Source of the DNA: Symsagittifera roscoffensis
Taxonomy: Eukaryota; Xenacoelomorpha; Acoela; Convolutidae
NCBI RefSeq assembly: GCF_963678635.1
Contig: NC_087067.1
Coordinates: 5,434,647 to 5,498,646 of the forward strand
Reading direction: 5' to 3'
DNA: 64,000 nt
A model generated the notes under the pieces. It did not search any database. It was not told the origin of the DNA and saw only the letters and a list, made by a program, of their open reading frames with translations. Shown piece after piece: positions 41,618 to 52,839 of this stretch. The first letter of the stretch is position 1. Each line of letters opens with the position of its first letter. The translations under genes and the position numbers were made by a program.

Positions 41618-42157
41618 ATGTACTCGAGAAAAGTTGATAGTTCCAACTATATTGAATTTTCAAAAAATCAAAAAAGAATTGGGAGATTTGTTTGGTTCCA
41701 AAAATCCTACAAGGGGAAAATATGCTTGGAACCGTGCTTTCAACTATTAAAAATAAATGATTTGGGGCAATTTGAAAATTCTCAACCAGTCTATTTTAGT
41801 GAAAAAGAAGGCGAAGCAATATCCGCAATACGGAATACTGTTATTCACGATGCTGAAAATCTTGGACTCGTACTTATATATGCAGCCAAATCCGGCAGAG
41901 AATCAACTATGGATCAGGAGCTCAACATCTGTAATAGAGTATATGAAATAGCAACGTACAACACGAGGAGGGTGTGTGACACCATCAAGTAGTACAACGT
42001 GAGCAAGCCACCCTACATTCAGATTCGACTCTTCACTGCAAAGGAAAATGAAGACTTGAAGCAAGTTGCATATGTCAACTATACTTTGAATGAATTCAAA
42101 GATTTGTCCCAAATATTGGGAGACTTTATGTTTGTTGATAATTGTAAACCTCAGTAA
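41618..42157 (+). CDS. PC4-like protein with two domain-like halves, internal TAG
   Basis: ATG 41618 opens 124 codons to a TAG at 41990-41992. The same frame then continues for another 54 codons to TAA at 42155-42157 with protein-like sequence (YIQIRLFTAKENEDLKQVA). The first half (FVWFQKSYKGKICLEPCF with a following helix) and the part after the TAG each show the strand-strand-helix pattern of the PC4-like protein at 7445-7804; the second half aligns best with YITIKLYKKDEEG and what follows. Either the gene is freshly broken, or the TAG is read through, or the first part is the product. Function by analogy: single-stranded DNA binding. Confidence 0.5.
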
Positions 42158-42723
42158 AGCTTTGTGATGTTTTGCATGTTTGGTAATTGAGATATTATTG
42201 GTTCAAAACTATTTTTTCTCACTAAAGTGTATATTTAGAGCTATAATATCTGAGGATAAAACAGAAAAAACATACAATTTAATCAAAATTGACATAAAAC
42301 ACTAACCAATTATGAAATGATTTTCCAGTATTTGTTTATGAAATTACAGATAAATTTATTTAATAACTGTTTTCATCAAAATTTAGCTAAATTTTGCCTC
42401 AATTTAAGAAAATTACAAACAAGAATGTATATTTAGTTGAAAACATTATCAATATTTTTTTAGATTTTTTGAATTTCATTGGTTGTTTTCAATTTTTTTC
42501 TGCCGTAATTTGAGGTTTTTATTGGCTACATGAAATTTTTTGAAACTAATTAGACTCTAAATAATTAAAAAACTTTTACGGTGACTGTTACTACAAAATA
42601 CTTTAAAAATGATAAAACAATTCGAGTTTTTTAAGTTTCTTCATAAATTTCAGAAAAAAAAATGTTTCCATCAAAAGCGTTTTCAATGTCTGAATTGAAC
42701 ATTTATCAGATTTAAAAATAGAA
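42158..42723. other. no gene seen
   Basis: Very AT-rich spacer between the two PC4-like genes without repeats or frames of note. Confidence 0.5.
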
Positions 42724-43217
42724 CTATTACAAAAAACTACAAGAGTCGTGGACAGATGAAGTTGATGGAGATTGTATTAGTTTTAATTTGTATAGAAACA
42801 CAGAAAGTTCAATAGTTTTGTTAAAAAGATGGAGAGGAGATTACAAAAAAGAAGAGTACTGTCAGATTTATCAACAATGTTTTTATTTAGAAGAGTTAAC
42901 TCAGATTGGGTGGTCGATCAGTAAAAAACAAAAACAATGGAAGAGCTTATGAAACAGAAATTGGAGACAAGGAGCATCAATTCGATTACTGTTTTGAATT
43001 TGATACAAATACAAAATCCAGATTTGTCAGAAAATCTTTTGATCGTTTATCCAAATTTATTAGACTTCCGGTTGTTTATATTACAATATACCAAAAAGAA
43101 AACGATGAAAACGTATATTTTGGTAATTTCTTTTTTCACTGGTTAGAAATAGAACAAATCGAAAAAACTTTGATCGAAATTTCAAAATTTGAATTGAATA
43201 TCGAAAACACAATATAA
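42724..43217 (+). pseudogene. possible second PC4-like gene, frame-broken
   Basis: A first frame (about 42724-42950) encodes CISFNLYRNTESSIVLLKRW and a helix. A second overlapping frame (42906-43217) encodes VVYITIYQKENDENVYFG followed by a helix, again the PC4-like pattern. They are offset by one frame and neither has a good ATG. The last 60 codons lie in the right inverted arm, and a degraded copy is present in the left arm near 36150-36235. This means the arm boundary falls inside the gene. Family call tentative. Confidence 0.35.
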
Positions 43218-43471
43218 ACTAGACAAGAAATCTCATTTATCCCACTAGGGTATCAAACTTCAAATCTTAGTTATGTTTGAAAAATTCAATAAAATTTATT
43301 GATTAAGAAATTTCATAAAAATAGTCTGGTTCTGATCTACAAAGTTTTTTAAAATCTGTGATTACTTCATTCTGATTGGTTATTAACACAAATTATGTCT
43401 GTGAAAGTATCCTCAAAATCTAATAATTTTAAAGAAATTGTTGAAAAATTCACGAGAAGAAGAGCTCAACT

Positions 43472-43695
43472 CTGATTGGTTGACATTAAATTTCTTGAAA
43501 ATTTCATGACTTTTGAAGCTCAATTCTGATAGGTTGACATTGAATTTGTTGAAAATTACATGACTTTTGAAGCTCAATTCTGATTGGTGGACATTGAATT
43601 TGTCGAAAATCACATGACTATTGAAGCTCAATTCTGATTGGTTGATATCAGAAAAGATAAAAATTTCCTCGTAATTAATGCTCGATTCTGATTGG
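43472..43695. promoter_or_regulatory. CCAAT-box array, right arm, 54-bp period
   Basis: CTGATTGG at 43472, 43580, 43634 and 43688 and a variant CTGATAGG at 43526, all exactly 54 bp apart; another CTGATTGG at 43372. The last box ends 201 bp before the open zinc-finger frame. Because 54 is a multiple of three, a minus-strand frame with 18-residue repeats (S.LSFKSH.IF.KFNV) runs through it; I treat that as a by-product. Confidence 0.85.
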
Positions 43696-43895
43696 TTGAT
43701 ACTTTTAAAAATTCCATGGTTAGATTGGATGATTTTTATTTCAGCTAGGCTAAATAGCATATCCATTCTGATTTTCTTTCTCGTTAAAAACAATTGGTTA
43801 ATAAGTTTGCTGTTTTTATTTACTTTTATTCTTTTTTTGAGGCTATTCAACTCACCTTATCTAAAAATTTGGTACATTTCAAATCTCCTATTTAA

Positions 43896-44168
43896 TTTTT
43901 CATTACTATATGTCTTGAATGTGGCAGGGAATACACTCACAAAGATGCATCAAGACATCGTAGAACATGTGGTGTTTTGAAGCGTTCTAACTGTAATTTT
44001 TATACTTATAGCAGCGAGGAACTCGCTAATCATTTCAAGAAGAATCATTTTCAGCATAATATTAAATTATGTGCTCAGCAGACTCCAAGCATACTTCAGG
44101 AGAAAGTAAAATTTTTAAGTTTTTTTTTGAAAAACTTAAAAATTACTATGATTATTAGCTTTTACTGA
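43896..44168 (+). CDS. zinc-finger reading frame in right arm
   Basis: Open after a stop at 43893-43895. It encodes CLECGREYTHKDASRHRRTC (C2HC finger) starting at 43911 and then a second module CNFYTYSSEELANHFKKNH whose expected second Cys is Tyr in all arm copies. No start codon, so an upstream exon or lost start is implied. A possible donor GTAAAA follows the codons for QEK. The same frame occurs in the left arm (35251-35523) and the duplicated arm (about 48840-49103), with small differences at the 3' end. Confidence 0.5.
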   Translation, partial: FFITICLECGREYTHKDASRHRRTCGVLKRSNCNFYTYSSEELANHFKKNHFQHNIKLCAQQTPSILQEKVKFLSFFLKNLKITMIISFY

Positions 44169-47100
44169 ATCTGAAAAGTCTCAGCAATTGTAACAAATCT
44201 AGTCAGTAATTATACAGTGTTTTCATTACACTACCTGAACTGTCATTTATTTTTTTTTTCAAAAGGTTTGATTGATGTTAAAGACAGCAAAAATTGAGTT
44301 CAAATCGTCGTGAAGCTTTCCATTGAACTCGATCCGAAATTTTTTAATCAACAGTAAAAACTCCCTTGGTTGCAAGCTTGCGGAGAATTTGTTGTGATAA
44401 ATTTGTAGTAAAGTGCATAACATATGCTAATGAGTATTTAAGTATTCGCCTAAAAATTGTAAAACTTGGATATTTGGAAAACATCAACTAATTGAAAGCT
44501 TTTTTGTAGTTACTATTTTAAAGTTTTCCTTGTTTAGTGCTTGTAAAAGTGTTCATAGAGCAGAGCTTTTTACGCAGATAATGTGATTTGACTTATTAAG
44601 AATTATGTTTTTCTATTGATTTTTTGATGATTTCAGAAAAGAAATTGATAAATGACCTGAAAAAAATGGATATTTTGCTAATCTTTGAAAGTTTCAAGAT
44701 AATGATTTACATCATTCCAACTAAAAATTTAGTCTAAAATAGAAATTCAGATTTAAAACAGCATTATACAGTTATGAGGTTGGAAAATCCTTAAAAGTTT
44801 TTTAGTAAAGGATTTATGGTATTAATTCAGCTTCGGATTATTGAACATTCGTTGAAACGATACATTTTTCCATCTAAAATTCAATTTTCAATTATAAATT
44901 TGCTCAAGTTGGATTCATTTGATAGATAGTAGATAAAGCAGAAACTGAGAAAATGCTATAATGAGATAGAAACTCAATTTATTCCTTAGGAGATTTGAGA
45001 TAATTTTACTAAAATTTAGCTTATAAAGTATATCTTGAGAAAAAATCCGACATAAAAATTCTCAAAGTCTTATATTTATGCGTAATTCTTTAGAAAAAAT
45101 TGTTATCAGTTGATATATTAGGTACTTTATATGAAAGATCAAATGTTTTGAGGATAATTTTTGAGAAGCAAACCCAATTCGACATCTTTTGGAAGAAGAT
45201 ACAAAAAGCATAAATCGAAAACTTGCTTTCAAGATCTACTTTTCCTTGCTACATACATACACAATACTACATTGAATATACAACACTATATACAATACAT
45301 TACTACATTTTTACTACATAGAGTTTTTTTCTTAATAAAAATCGGAAAATTACACAATTGTTCCAATTTGCACCTTGATTTGCTTTTCTAGATCAATTTT
45401 TTGAGACTCGCTCTTTCAGAACTTTTTATATTGTAGATGTTAGGAACTAGGTTCTCTTGCGTATTTCCGGAGATTTTCAGATTATAACTAATAGAGCTGC
45501 TCCTAATTTGTTCTTAGATCGTTAAAATACACCTTTATATTCTCATTTTGTACATATATTTTTGAATGCTTTAACTAGCACCAATTCTTTCTCACTTGGA
45601 TATTTTTGAGAAAATTTCCATCATAAATTAAGAAAAAAAGCGAGTTAATAACTATTTTGCAAGAAAAGTGATAGTTATTGATCCCAAAATGGGTAATTTT
45701 GCTTAAATAGTTTACAATAGCAACTGAACAGGGGAACCTTGAGGAAGATATTAACATTTTTTATTGTAATAATCATACGGTATCAGTTCTAATTTCATCT
45801 CTGCCAGCAAATTGTTCGTTCAATTGATACTAATTTCCTCCTAAATTCTCCAGTTTTGACTAAATTTTCTAGTAAAGTGTGTTCAATAGCGAAAACATGT
45901 ATTAAACAGAAAGCAAGAATAACTTTAAAACTTGGAAAAACGGAAAATCTTGAAAGTAATGTTGCAGAAGCAACAGAGAGATAATCATCAGTTATGAAGA
46001 AGTTTGTGTTGAATTTGAGCCAATATCGAATAAATTTTTAAAAAACATTTATCCTATTTTAAACAATTTTAGCAATAAACGGTTCAGTTTTTATCAATAA
46101 TCTGAAATTTCTAATTTTTAACATAAAAAATTTCTTACAAGTTGTAATTTTTGTACAAATTTGGGTAATTCAATGAGAAAAAAATGAGAAGGAGTTGAAT
46201 CATGGAGTTTGATTTAGAAATTTCATAGAATATTGCCCTAAATGTTCATTTGAGTTGAGATTCCTAAAAAAAATCCCTGAACTGAACAAAAACAAACAGT
46301 TAAAAACCAAAATAAAAGGTTCGAAATGGAAAATTTCATGTAAATTTGGTTAATTTTCATTTTACCTTCTCAAAAATTACGACTAATTTCACTGTTTTCC
46401 GGAAGTTTCAATATTGATTCTGCTACTATGAACCTTCTTTTCAGTGTTTAGAGCATTGTATAACCAAGTATTTAGCTCAAATTAAGGTAAACTTCATTGT
46501 ATTTCAATATTTTGAGAAAAAGTTGTGGAAAAAGTCATTTTTTTATTCAAAACTTTGTATCATAGTCTCAACATAATGCCAATTAAAATACAGTCTTACC
46601 TTTTTTTTAAAATCAATACGTAACAGTATGTTTAAAATTAGATCAAAAACAACAATACATTAACCAAAATTATGAGATTTCTGCAGTTTTTTCTAAAAAC
46701 TTGCAGTTCGTTCCAAATACTTGAAATTTTTGCAATTTTTGCCAAATACTTAAAATTTTTGCAATTTTTCTCAAATAATTTGAATTTTTTCAAAGTTTCT
46801 GCAGGTTTCAGCATTGTTTCAATTAGATAGAAAAAAAAGATTATTGTTTCATTTAGATAGAAAGTAGGATTATCTAATAAATCTGGTCAAATAATAGCTA
46901 ATCTTATCGTGTTTTGAATTTTTTCGAAAAAATTTTATTTTGATTAAAATTCCAAGTTTTTGCACAAAAACTCTTACCATTGACTTACCATGCACCAAAA
47001 AAACTATATACAAAACCTTAATTCTACACGTAATTAGCAATTAATTGTTCCCAATTAGATAACGCGCGCCAAAAATTTTGCGAAAAAAATAAACAAAAAC

Positions 47101-47427
47101 CAAAAAATTTTAGTTTTTCTTTCTCTTACCATCACACTGAAACCTTACCATCGGTATTCCCTATCTTAATACATGTGGGTCTTCAGACTAATTTCACTGT
47201 AAGATAGGCTAAAAAATTTTCTGAAACTTACCATCTGAAACTTACCATCTGAAACCTCGAACCTTATACATTGGGAAACCTATTCACTATCCTAATACAT
47301 TGGAAAATCTGTAGCCTATCTTAATACATAGGGTGCTGACCGGATACTCTATGGCCTATGTTAATACATGGGGGTCAGCACTCCCCCCCCCCCCCCCCAC
47401 GGCTGAACTGCCCCAACATATACTACT

Positions 47428-47433
47428 GAGGTC
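47428..47433. other. target site duplication GAGGTC, right
   Basis: Identical to 30624-30629 and directly follows the last base of the element; also present after the duplicated arm at 52368-52373. Confidence 0.9.
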
Positions 47434-48243
47434 TGTACCGAATACTATGAATTACATCTGAGATGCCTGTTTCTTTGCTATGGAACATTATGTCACAGTT
47501 TTCATTAGCATATTACTTTGTTTGCGAGTTTTTGCCAATAGCATTTGCTTTAAAATGCCCATTCATCTGGAATTAGTTAACCCAAGTTTGGTTGTCGGAT
47601 TGTGCAATCAGTTGTCCTGGTCACACTTTGTCTTGAGGCCATGGTTGTCATGATCAGCTCTTCTTTGCCTAACCCAATCTTTTTATTAAATTTAGCCGCC
47701 TTCAAGTAAATCATTCAAGGTATCGACCCCGATGTTTTTAAAGAAAGCGTACAATTGAAACCTTCTCCTGCATTGTTGGTGTGCGACTTCGCCTTGTTTT
47801 TACTTTTCCAAACATTTTTTTGTTTCATGTCTTTTCTCATTTTCTAACCTTAGACATTTTCTTTTAGCTCAGGTAAAACCACTTCTAGTCTACGAAGATC
47901 AGTACATCGGATGACAAGGTCTAACACGTAGCTAAAATATCCTTGATTTAGAAATACGAGCGCCGCTGATAAACTGGTAGGCATTATTCCATCAGAAAAC
48001 AATTATTGTTTGTTATTTTTGGTATTTAATTTTTTTTCCTTGGTAGAGTTAGAAAAAGTATACGACCTGACGAATGAGAACATCATCCGTTTGTTTTTCT
48101 TCGCCGTTTGTTTTAGTTTCACTCACCAAAAATTTAGATGGTTTTGTTCCTACCTTCTCTCCTCCGACAATTTCGCTACTTTGACAAAGCTTATCAGTTG
48201 TTTTTTCGTAATTGTTTTTTTTTGACGGATGATTATTTGTTTA

Positions 48244-51200
48244 ATTAAGAAATTTCATAAAAATAGTCTGGTTCTGATCTACAAAGTTTTTTAAAATCTG
48301 TGATTACTTCATTCTGAATTGGTTATTAACACAAATTATGTCTGTGAAAGTATCCTCAAAAATCTAATAATTTTAAAGAAATTGTTGAAAAATTCACGAG
48401 AAGAAGAGCTCAACTCTGATTGGTTGACATTAAATTTCTTGAAAATTTCATGACTTTTGAAGCTCAATTCTGATAGGTTGACATTGAATTTGTTGAAAAT
48501 TACATGACTTTTGAAGCCCAATTTTGATTGGTGGACATTGAATTTGTCGAAAATCACATGACTATTGAAGCTCAATTCTGATTGGTTGATATCAGAAAAG
48601 ATAAAAATTTCCTCGTAATTAATGCTCGATTCTGATTGGTTGATACTTTTAAAAATTCCATGGTTAGATTGGATGATTTTTATTTCAGCTAGGCTAAATA
48701 GCATATCCATTCTGATTTTCTTTCTCGTTAAAAACAATTGGTTAATAAGTTTGCTGTTTTTATTTACTTTTATTCTTTTTTTGAGGCTATTCAACTCACC
48801 TTATCTAAAAATTTGGTACATTTCAAATCTCCTATTTAATTTTTCATTACTATATGTCTTGAATGTGGCAGGGAATACACTCACAAAGATGCATCAAGAC
48901 ATCGTAGAACATGTGGTGTTTTGAAGCGTTCTAACTGTAATTTTTATACTTATAGCAGCGAGGAACTCGCTAATCATTTCAAGAAGAATCATTTTCAGCA
49001 TAATATTAAATTATGTGCTCAGCAGACTCCAAGCATACTTCAGGAGAAAGTAAAATTTTTAAGTTTTTTTTTTGAAAAACTTAGAAATTACTATGATTAT
49101 TAGCTTTTACTGAATCTGAAAAGTCTCAGCAATTGTAACAAATCTAGTCAGTAATTATACAGTGTTTTCATTACACTACCTGAACTGTCATTTATTTTTT
49201 TTTTCAAAAGGTTTGATTGATGTTAAAGACAGCAAAAATTGAGTTCAAATCGTCGTGAAGCTTTCCATTGAACTCGATCCGAAATTTTTTAATCAACAGT
49301 AAAAACTCCCTTGGTTGCAAGCTTGCGGAGAATTTGTTGTGATAAATTTGTAGTAAAGTGCATAACATATGCTAATGAGTATTTAAGTATTCGCCTAAAA
49401 ATTGTAAAACTTGGATATTTGGAAAACATCAACTAATTGAAAGCTTTTTTGTAGTTACTATTTTAAAGTTTTTTTTGTTTAGTGCTTGTAAAAGTGTTCA
49501 TAGAGCAGAGCTTTTTACGCAGATAATGTGATTTGACTTATTATGAATTATGTTTTTCTATTGATTTTTTGATGATTTCAGAAAAGAAATTGATAAATGA
49601 CCTGAAAAAAATGGATATTTTGCTAATCTTTGAAAGTTTCAAGATAATGATTTACATCATTCCAACTAAAAATTTAGTCTAAAATAGAAATTCAGATTTA
49701 AAACAGCATTATACAGTTATGAGGTTGGAAAATCCTTAAAAGTTTTTTAGTAAAGGATTTATGGTATTAATTCAGCTTCGGATTATTGAACATTCGTTGA
49801 AACGATACATTTTTCCATCTAAAATTCAATTTTCAATTATAAATTTGCTCAAGTTGGATTCATTTGATAGATAGTAGATAAAGCAGAAACTGAGAAAATG
49901 CTATAATGAGATAGAAACTCAATTTATTCCTTAGGAGATTTGAGATAATTTTACTAAAATTCAGCTTATAAAGTATATCTTGAGAAAAAATCCGACATAA
50001 AAATTCTCAAAGTCTTATATTTATGCGTAATTCTTTAGAAAAAATTGTTATCAGTTGATATATTAGGTACTTTATATGAAAGATCAAATGTTTTGAGGAT
50101 AATTTTTGAGAAGCAAACCCAATTCGACATCTTTTGGAAGAAGATACAAAAAGCATAAATCGAAAACTTGCTTTCAAGATCTACTTTTCCTTGCTACATA
50201 CATACACAATACTACATAGAATATACAACACTATATACAATACATTACTACATTTTTACTACATAGAGTTTTTTTCTTAATAAAAATCGGAAAATTACAC
50301 AATTGTTCCAATTTGCACCTTGATTTGCTTTTCTAGATCAATTTTTTGAGACTCGCTCTTTCAGAAGTTTTTATATTGTAGATGTTAGGAACTAGGTTCT
50401 CTTGCGTATTTCCGGAGATTTTCAGATTATAACTAATAGAGCTGCTCCTAATTTGTTCTTAGATCGTTAAAATACACCTTTATATTCTCATTTTGTACAT
50501 ATATTTTTGAATGCTTTAACTAGCACCAATTCTTTCTCACTTGAATATTTTTGAGAAAATTTCCATCATAAATTAAGAAAAAAAGCGAGTTAATAACTAT
50601 TTTGCAAGAAAAGTGATAGTTATTGATCCCAAAATGGGTAATTTTGCTTAAATAGTTTACAATAGCAACTGAACAGGGGAACCTTGAGGAAGATATTAAC
50701 ATTTTTTATTGTAATAATCATACGGTATCAGTTCTAATTCCATCTCTGCCAGCAAATTGTTCGTTCAATTGATACTAATTTCCTCCTAAATTCTCCAGTT
50801 TTGACTAAATTTTCTAGTAAAGTGTGTTCAATAGCAAAAACATGTATTAAACAGAAAGCAAGAATAACTTTAAAACTTGGAAAAACGGAAAATCTTGAAA
50901 GTAATGTTGCAGAAGCAACAGAGAGATAATCATCAGTTATGAAGAAGTTTGTGTTGAATTTGAGCCAATATCGAATAAATTTTTAAAAAACATTTATCCT
51001 ATTTTAAACAATTTTAGCAATAAACGGTTCAGTTTTTATCAATAATCTGAAATTTCTAATTTTTAACATAAAAAATTTCTTACAAGTTGTAATTTTTGTA
51101 CAAATTTGGGTAATTCAATGAGAAAAAAATGAGAAGGAGTTGAATCATGGAGTTTGATTTAGAAATTTCATAGAATATTGCCCTAAATGTTCATTTGAGT

Positions 51201-52367
51201 TGAGATTCCTAAAAAAATCCCTGGACTGAACAAAAACAAACAGTTAAAAACCAAAATAAAAGGTTCGAAATGGAAAATTTCATGTAAATTTGGTTAATTT
51301 TCATTTTACCTTCTCAAAAATTACGACTAATTTCACTGTTTTCCGGAAGTTTCAATATTGATTCTGCTACTATGAACCTTCTTTTCAGTGTTTAGAGCAT
51401 TGTATAACCAAGTATTTAGCTCAAATTAAGGTAAACTTCATTGTATTTCAATATTTTGAGAAAAAGTTGTGGAAAAAGTCATTTTTTTATTCAAAACTTT
51501 GTATCATAGTCTCAACATAATGCCAATTAAAATACAGTCTTACCTTTTTTTAAAAATCAATACGTAACAGTATGTTTAAAATTAGATCAAAAACAACAAT
51601 ACATTAACCAAAATTATGGGATTTCTGCAGTTTTTTCTAAAAACTTGCAGTTCGTTCCAAATACTTGAAATTTTTGCCAAATACTTAAAATTTTTGCAAT
51701 TTTTCTCAAATAATTTGAATTTTTTCAAAGTTTCTGCAGGTTTCAGCATTGTTTCAATTAGATAGAAAAAAAAGATTATTGTTTCATTTAGATAGAAAGT
51801 AGGATTATCTAATAAATCTGGTCAAATAATAGCTAATCTTATCGTGTTTTGAATTTTTTCGAAAAAATTTTATTTTGATTAAAATTCCAAGTTTTTGCAC
51901 AAAAACTCTTACCATTGACTTACCATGCACCAAAAAAACTATATACAAAACCTTAATTCTACACGTAATTAGCAATTAATTGTTCCCAATTAGATAACGC
52001 GCGCCAAAAATTTTGCGAAAAAAAATAAACAAAAACCAAAAAATTTTAGTTTTTCTTTCTCTTACCATCACACTGAAACCTTACCATCGGTATTCCCTAT
52101 CTTAATACATGTGGGTCTTCAGACTAATTTCACTGTAAGATAGGCTAAAAAATTTTCTGAAACTTACCATCTGAAACTTACCATCTGAAACCTCGAACCT
52201 TATACATTGGGAAACCTATTCACTATCCTAATACATTGGAAAATCTATAGCCTATCTTAATACATAGGGTGCTGACCGGATACTCTATGGCCTATGTTAA
52301 TACATGGGGGTCAGCACTCCCCCCCCCCCCCCCCCCCCACGGCTGAACTGCCCCAACATATACTACT
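48244..52367 (-). repeat. third copy of the element's inverted arm
   Basis: Direct copy of 43302-47427 with the CCAAT array at 48416, 48470, 48524 (here in GATTGG context), 48578 and 48632, the zinc-finger frame at about 48840-49103, the subterminal repeats and a longer C-run of about 20. Confidence 0.92.
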
Positions 52368-52522
52368 GAGGTCTGTACCGAATACTATGAATTACATCTG
52401 AGATGCCTGTTAATCTCTTCTTTGCTATGGAACATTATGTCACAGTTTTCATTAGCATATTACTTTGTTTGCGAGTTTTTGCCAATAGCATTTGCTTTAA
52501 AATGCCCATCATCTGGAATTAG

Positions 52523-52759
52523 TTAACCCAAGTTTGGTTGTCGGATTGTGCAATCAGTTGTCCTGGTCACACTTTGTCTTGAGGCCATGGTTGTCATGAT
52601 CAGCTCTTCTTTGCCTAACCCAATCTTTTTATTAAATTTAGCCCCTTCAAGTAAATCATTCAAGGTATCGACCCCGATGTTTTTAAAGAAAGCGTACAAT
52701 TGAAACCTTCTCCTGCATTGTTGGTGTGCGACTCGCCTTGTTTTTACTTTTCCAAACAT
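52523..52759 (-). CDS. short hypothetical frame in the flank, weak
   Basis: 78 residues beginning MFGKVKTRRVAHQQCRRRFQ and including FFKNIGVDTLNDLLEG. The copy at 47580-47816 has two single-base differences that break the frame, so at least one copy is non-coding. No family recognised; it lies outside the Polinton-like element in older repeat DNA. Confidence 0.25.
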   Translation of the reverse strand: MFGKVKTRRVAHQQCRRRFQLYAFFKNIGVDTLNDLLEGAKFNKKIGLGKEELIMTTMASRQSVTRTTDCTIRQPNLG

Positions 52760-52839
52760 TTTTTTGTTTCATGTCTTTTCTCTTTTCTAACCTTAGACAT
52801 TTTCTTTTAGCTCAGGTAAAACCACTTCTAGTCTACGAA

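Larger units (their letters stand above)
30630..47427. mobile_element. 16.8 kb core-less Polinton-like element with giant inverted arms
   Basis: Ends are AGTAGTATATGTTGGGGCAG and its reverse complement, flanked by GAGGTC on both sides. Homologous inverted arms of about 4.3 kb enclose about 7 kb with small genes. No integrase, polymerase, capsid, ATPase or protease could be found in any frame. The 6-bp duplication and AG-starting long inverted repeats agree with Polinton integration. The internal genes include relatives of two accessory genes of the complete Maverick at 6.8-7.8 kb. I infer a non-autonomous element mobilised by Maverick proteins. Confidence 0.85.
43150..47427 (-). repeat. right inverted arm (4.28 kb)
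   Basis: Reverse-complement partner of 30630-36235, ending at ...ATATACTACT. It contains the CCAAT array, the zinc-finger frame, the subterminal repeats and the terminal C-run. It is duplicated once more at 48244-52367. Confidence 0.92.

Noticed and set aside
43413-43850. 145-residue minus-strand frame with 18-residue repeats in the arms
   Set aside because: It follows from a 54-bp tandem repeat, a multiple of three; the left-arm copy loses a unit and is cut. Better explained as a CCAAT-box array.
43678-43980. 100-residue hydrophobic frame on the plus strand, identical in all arms
   Set aside because: It overlaps the CCAAT array and the zinc-finger codons in another frame, and identity is explained by the arms being copies.
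30630-47427. Assembly inversion artefact as an explanation of the giant arms
   Set aside because: Arms differ by substitutions, indels and a 1.29 kb duplication, and the ends carry a 6-bp target duplication, so it is a real element.
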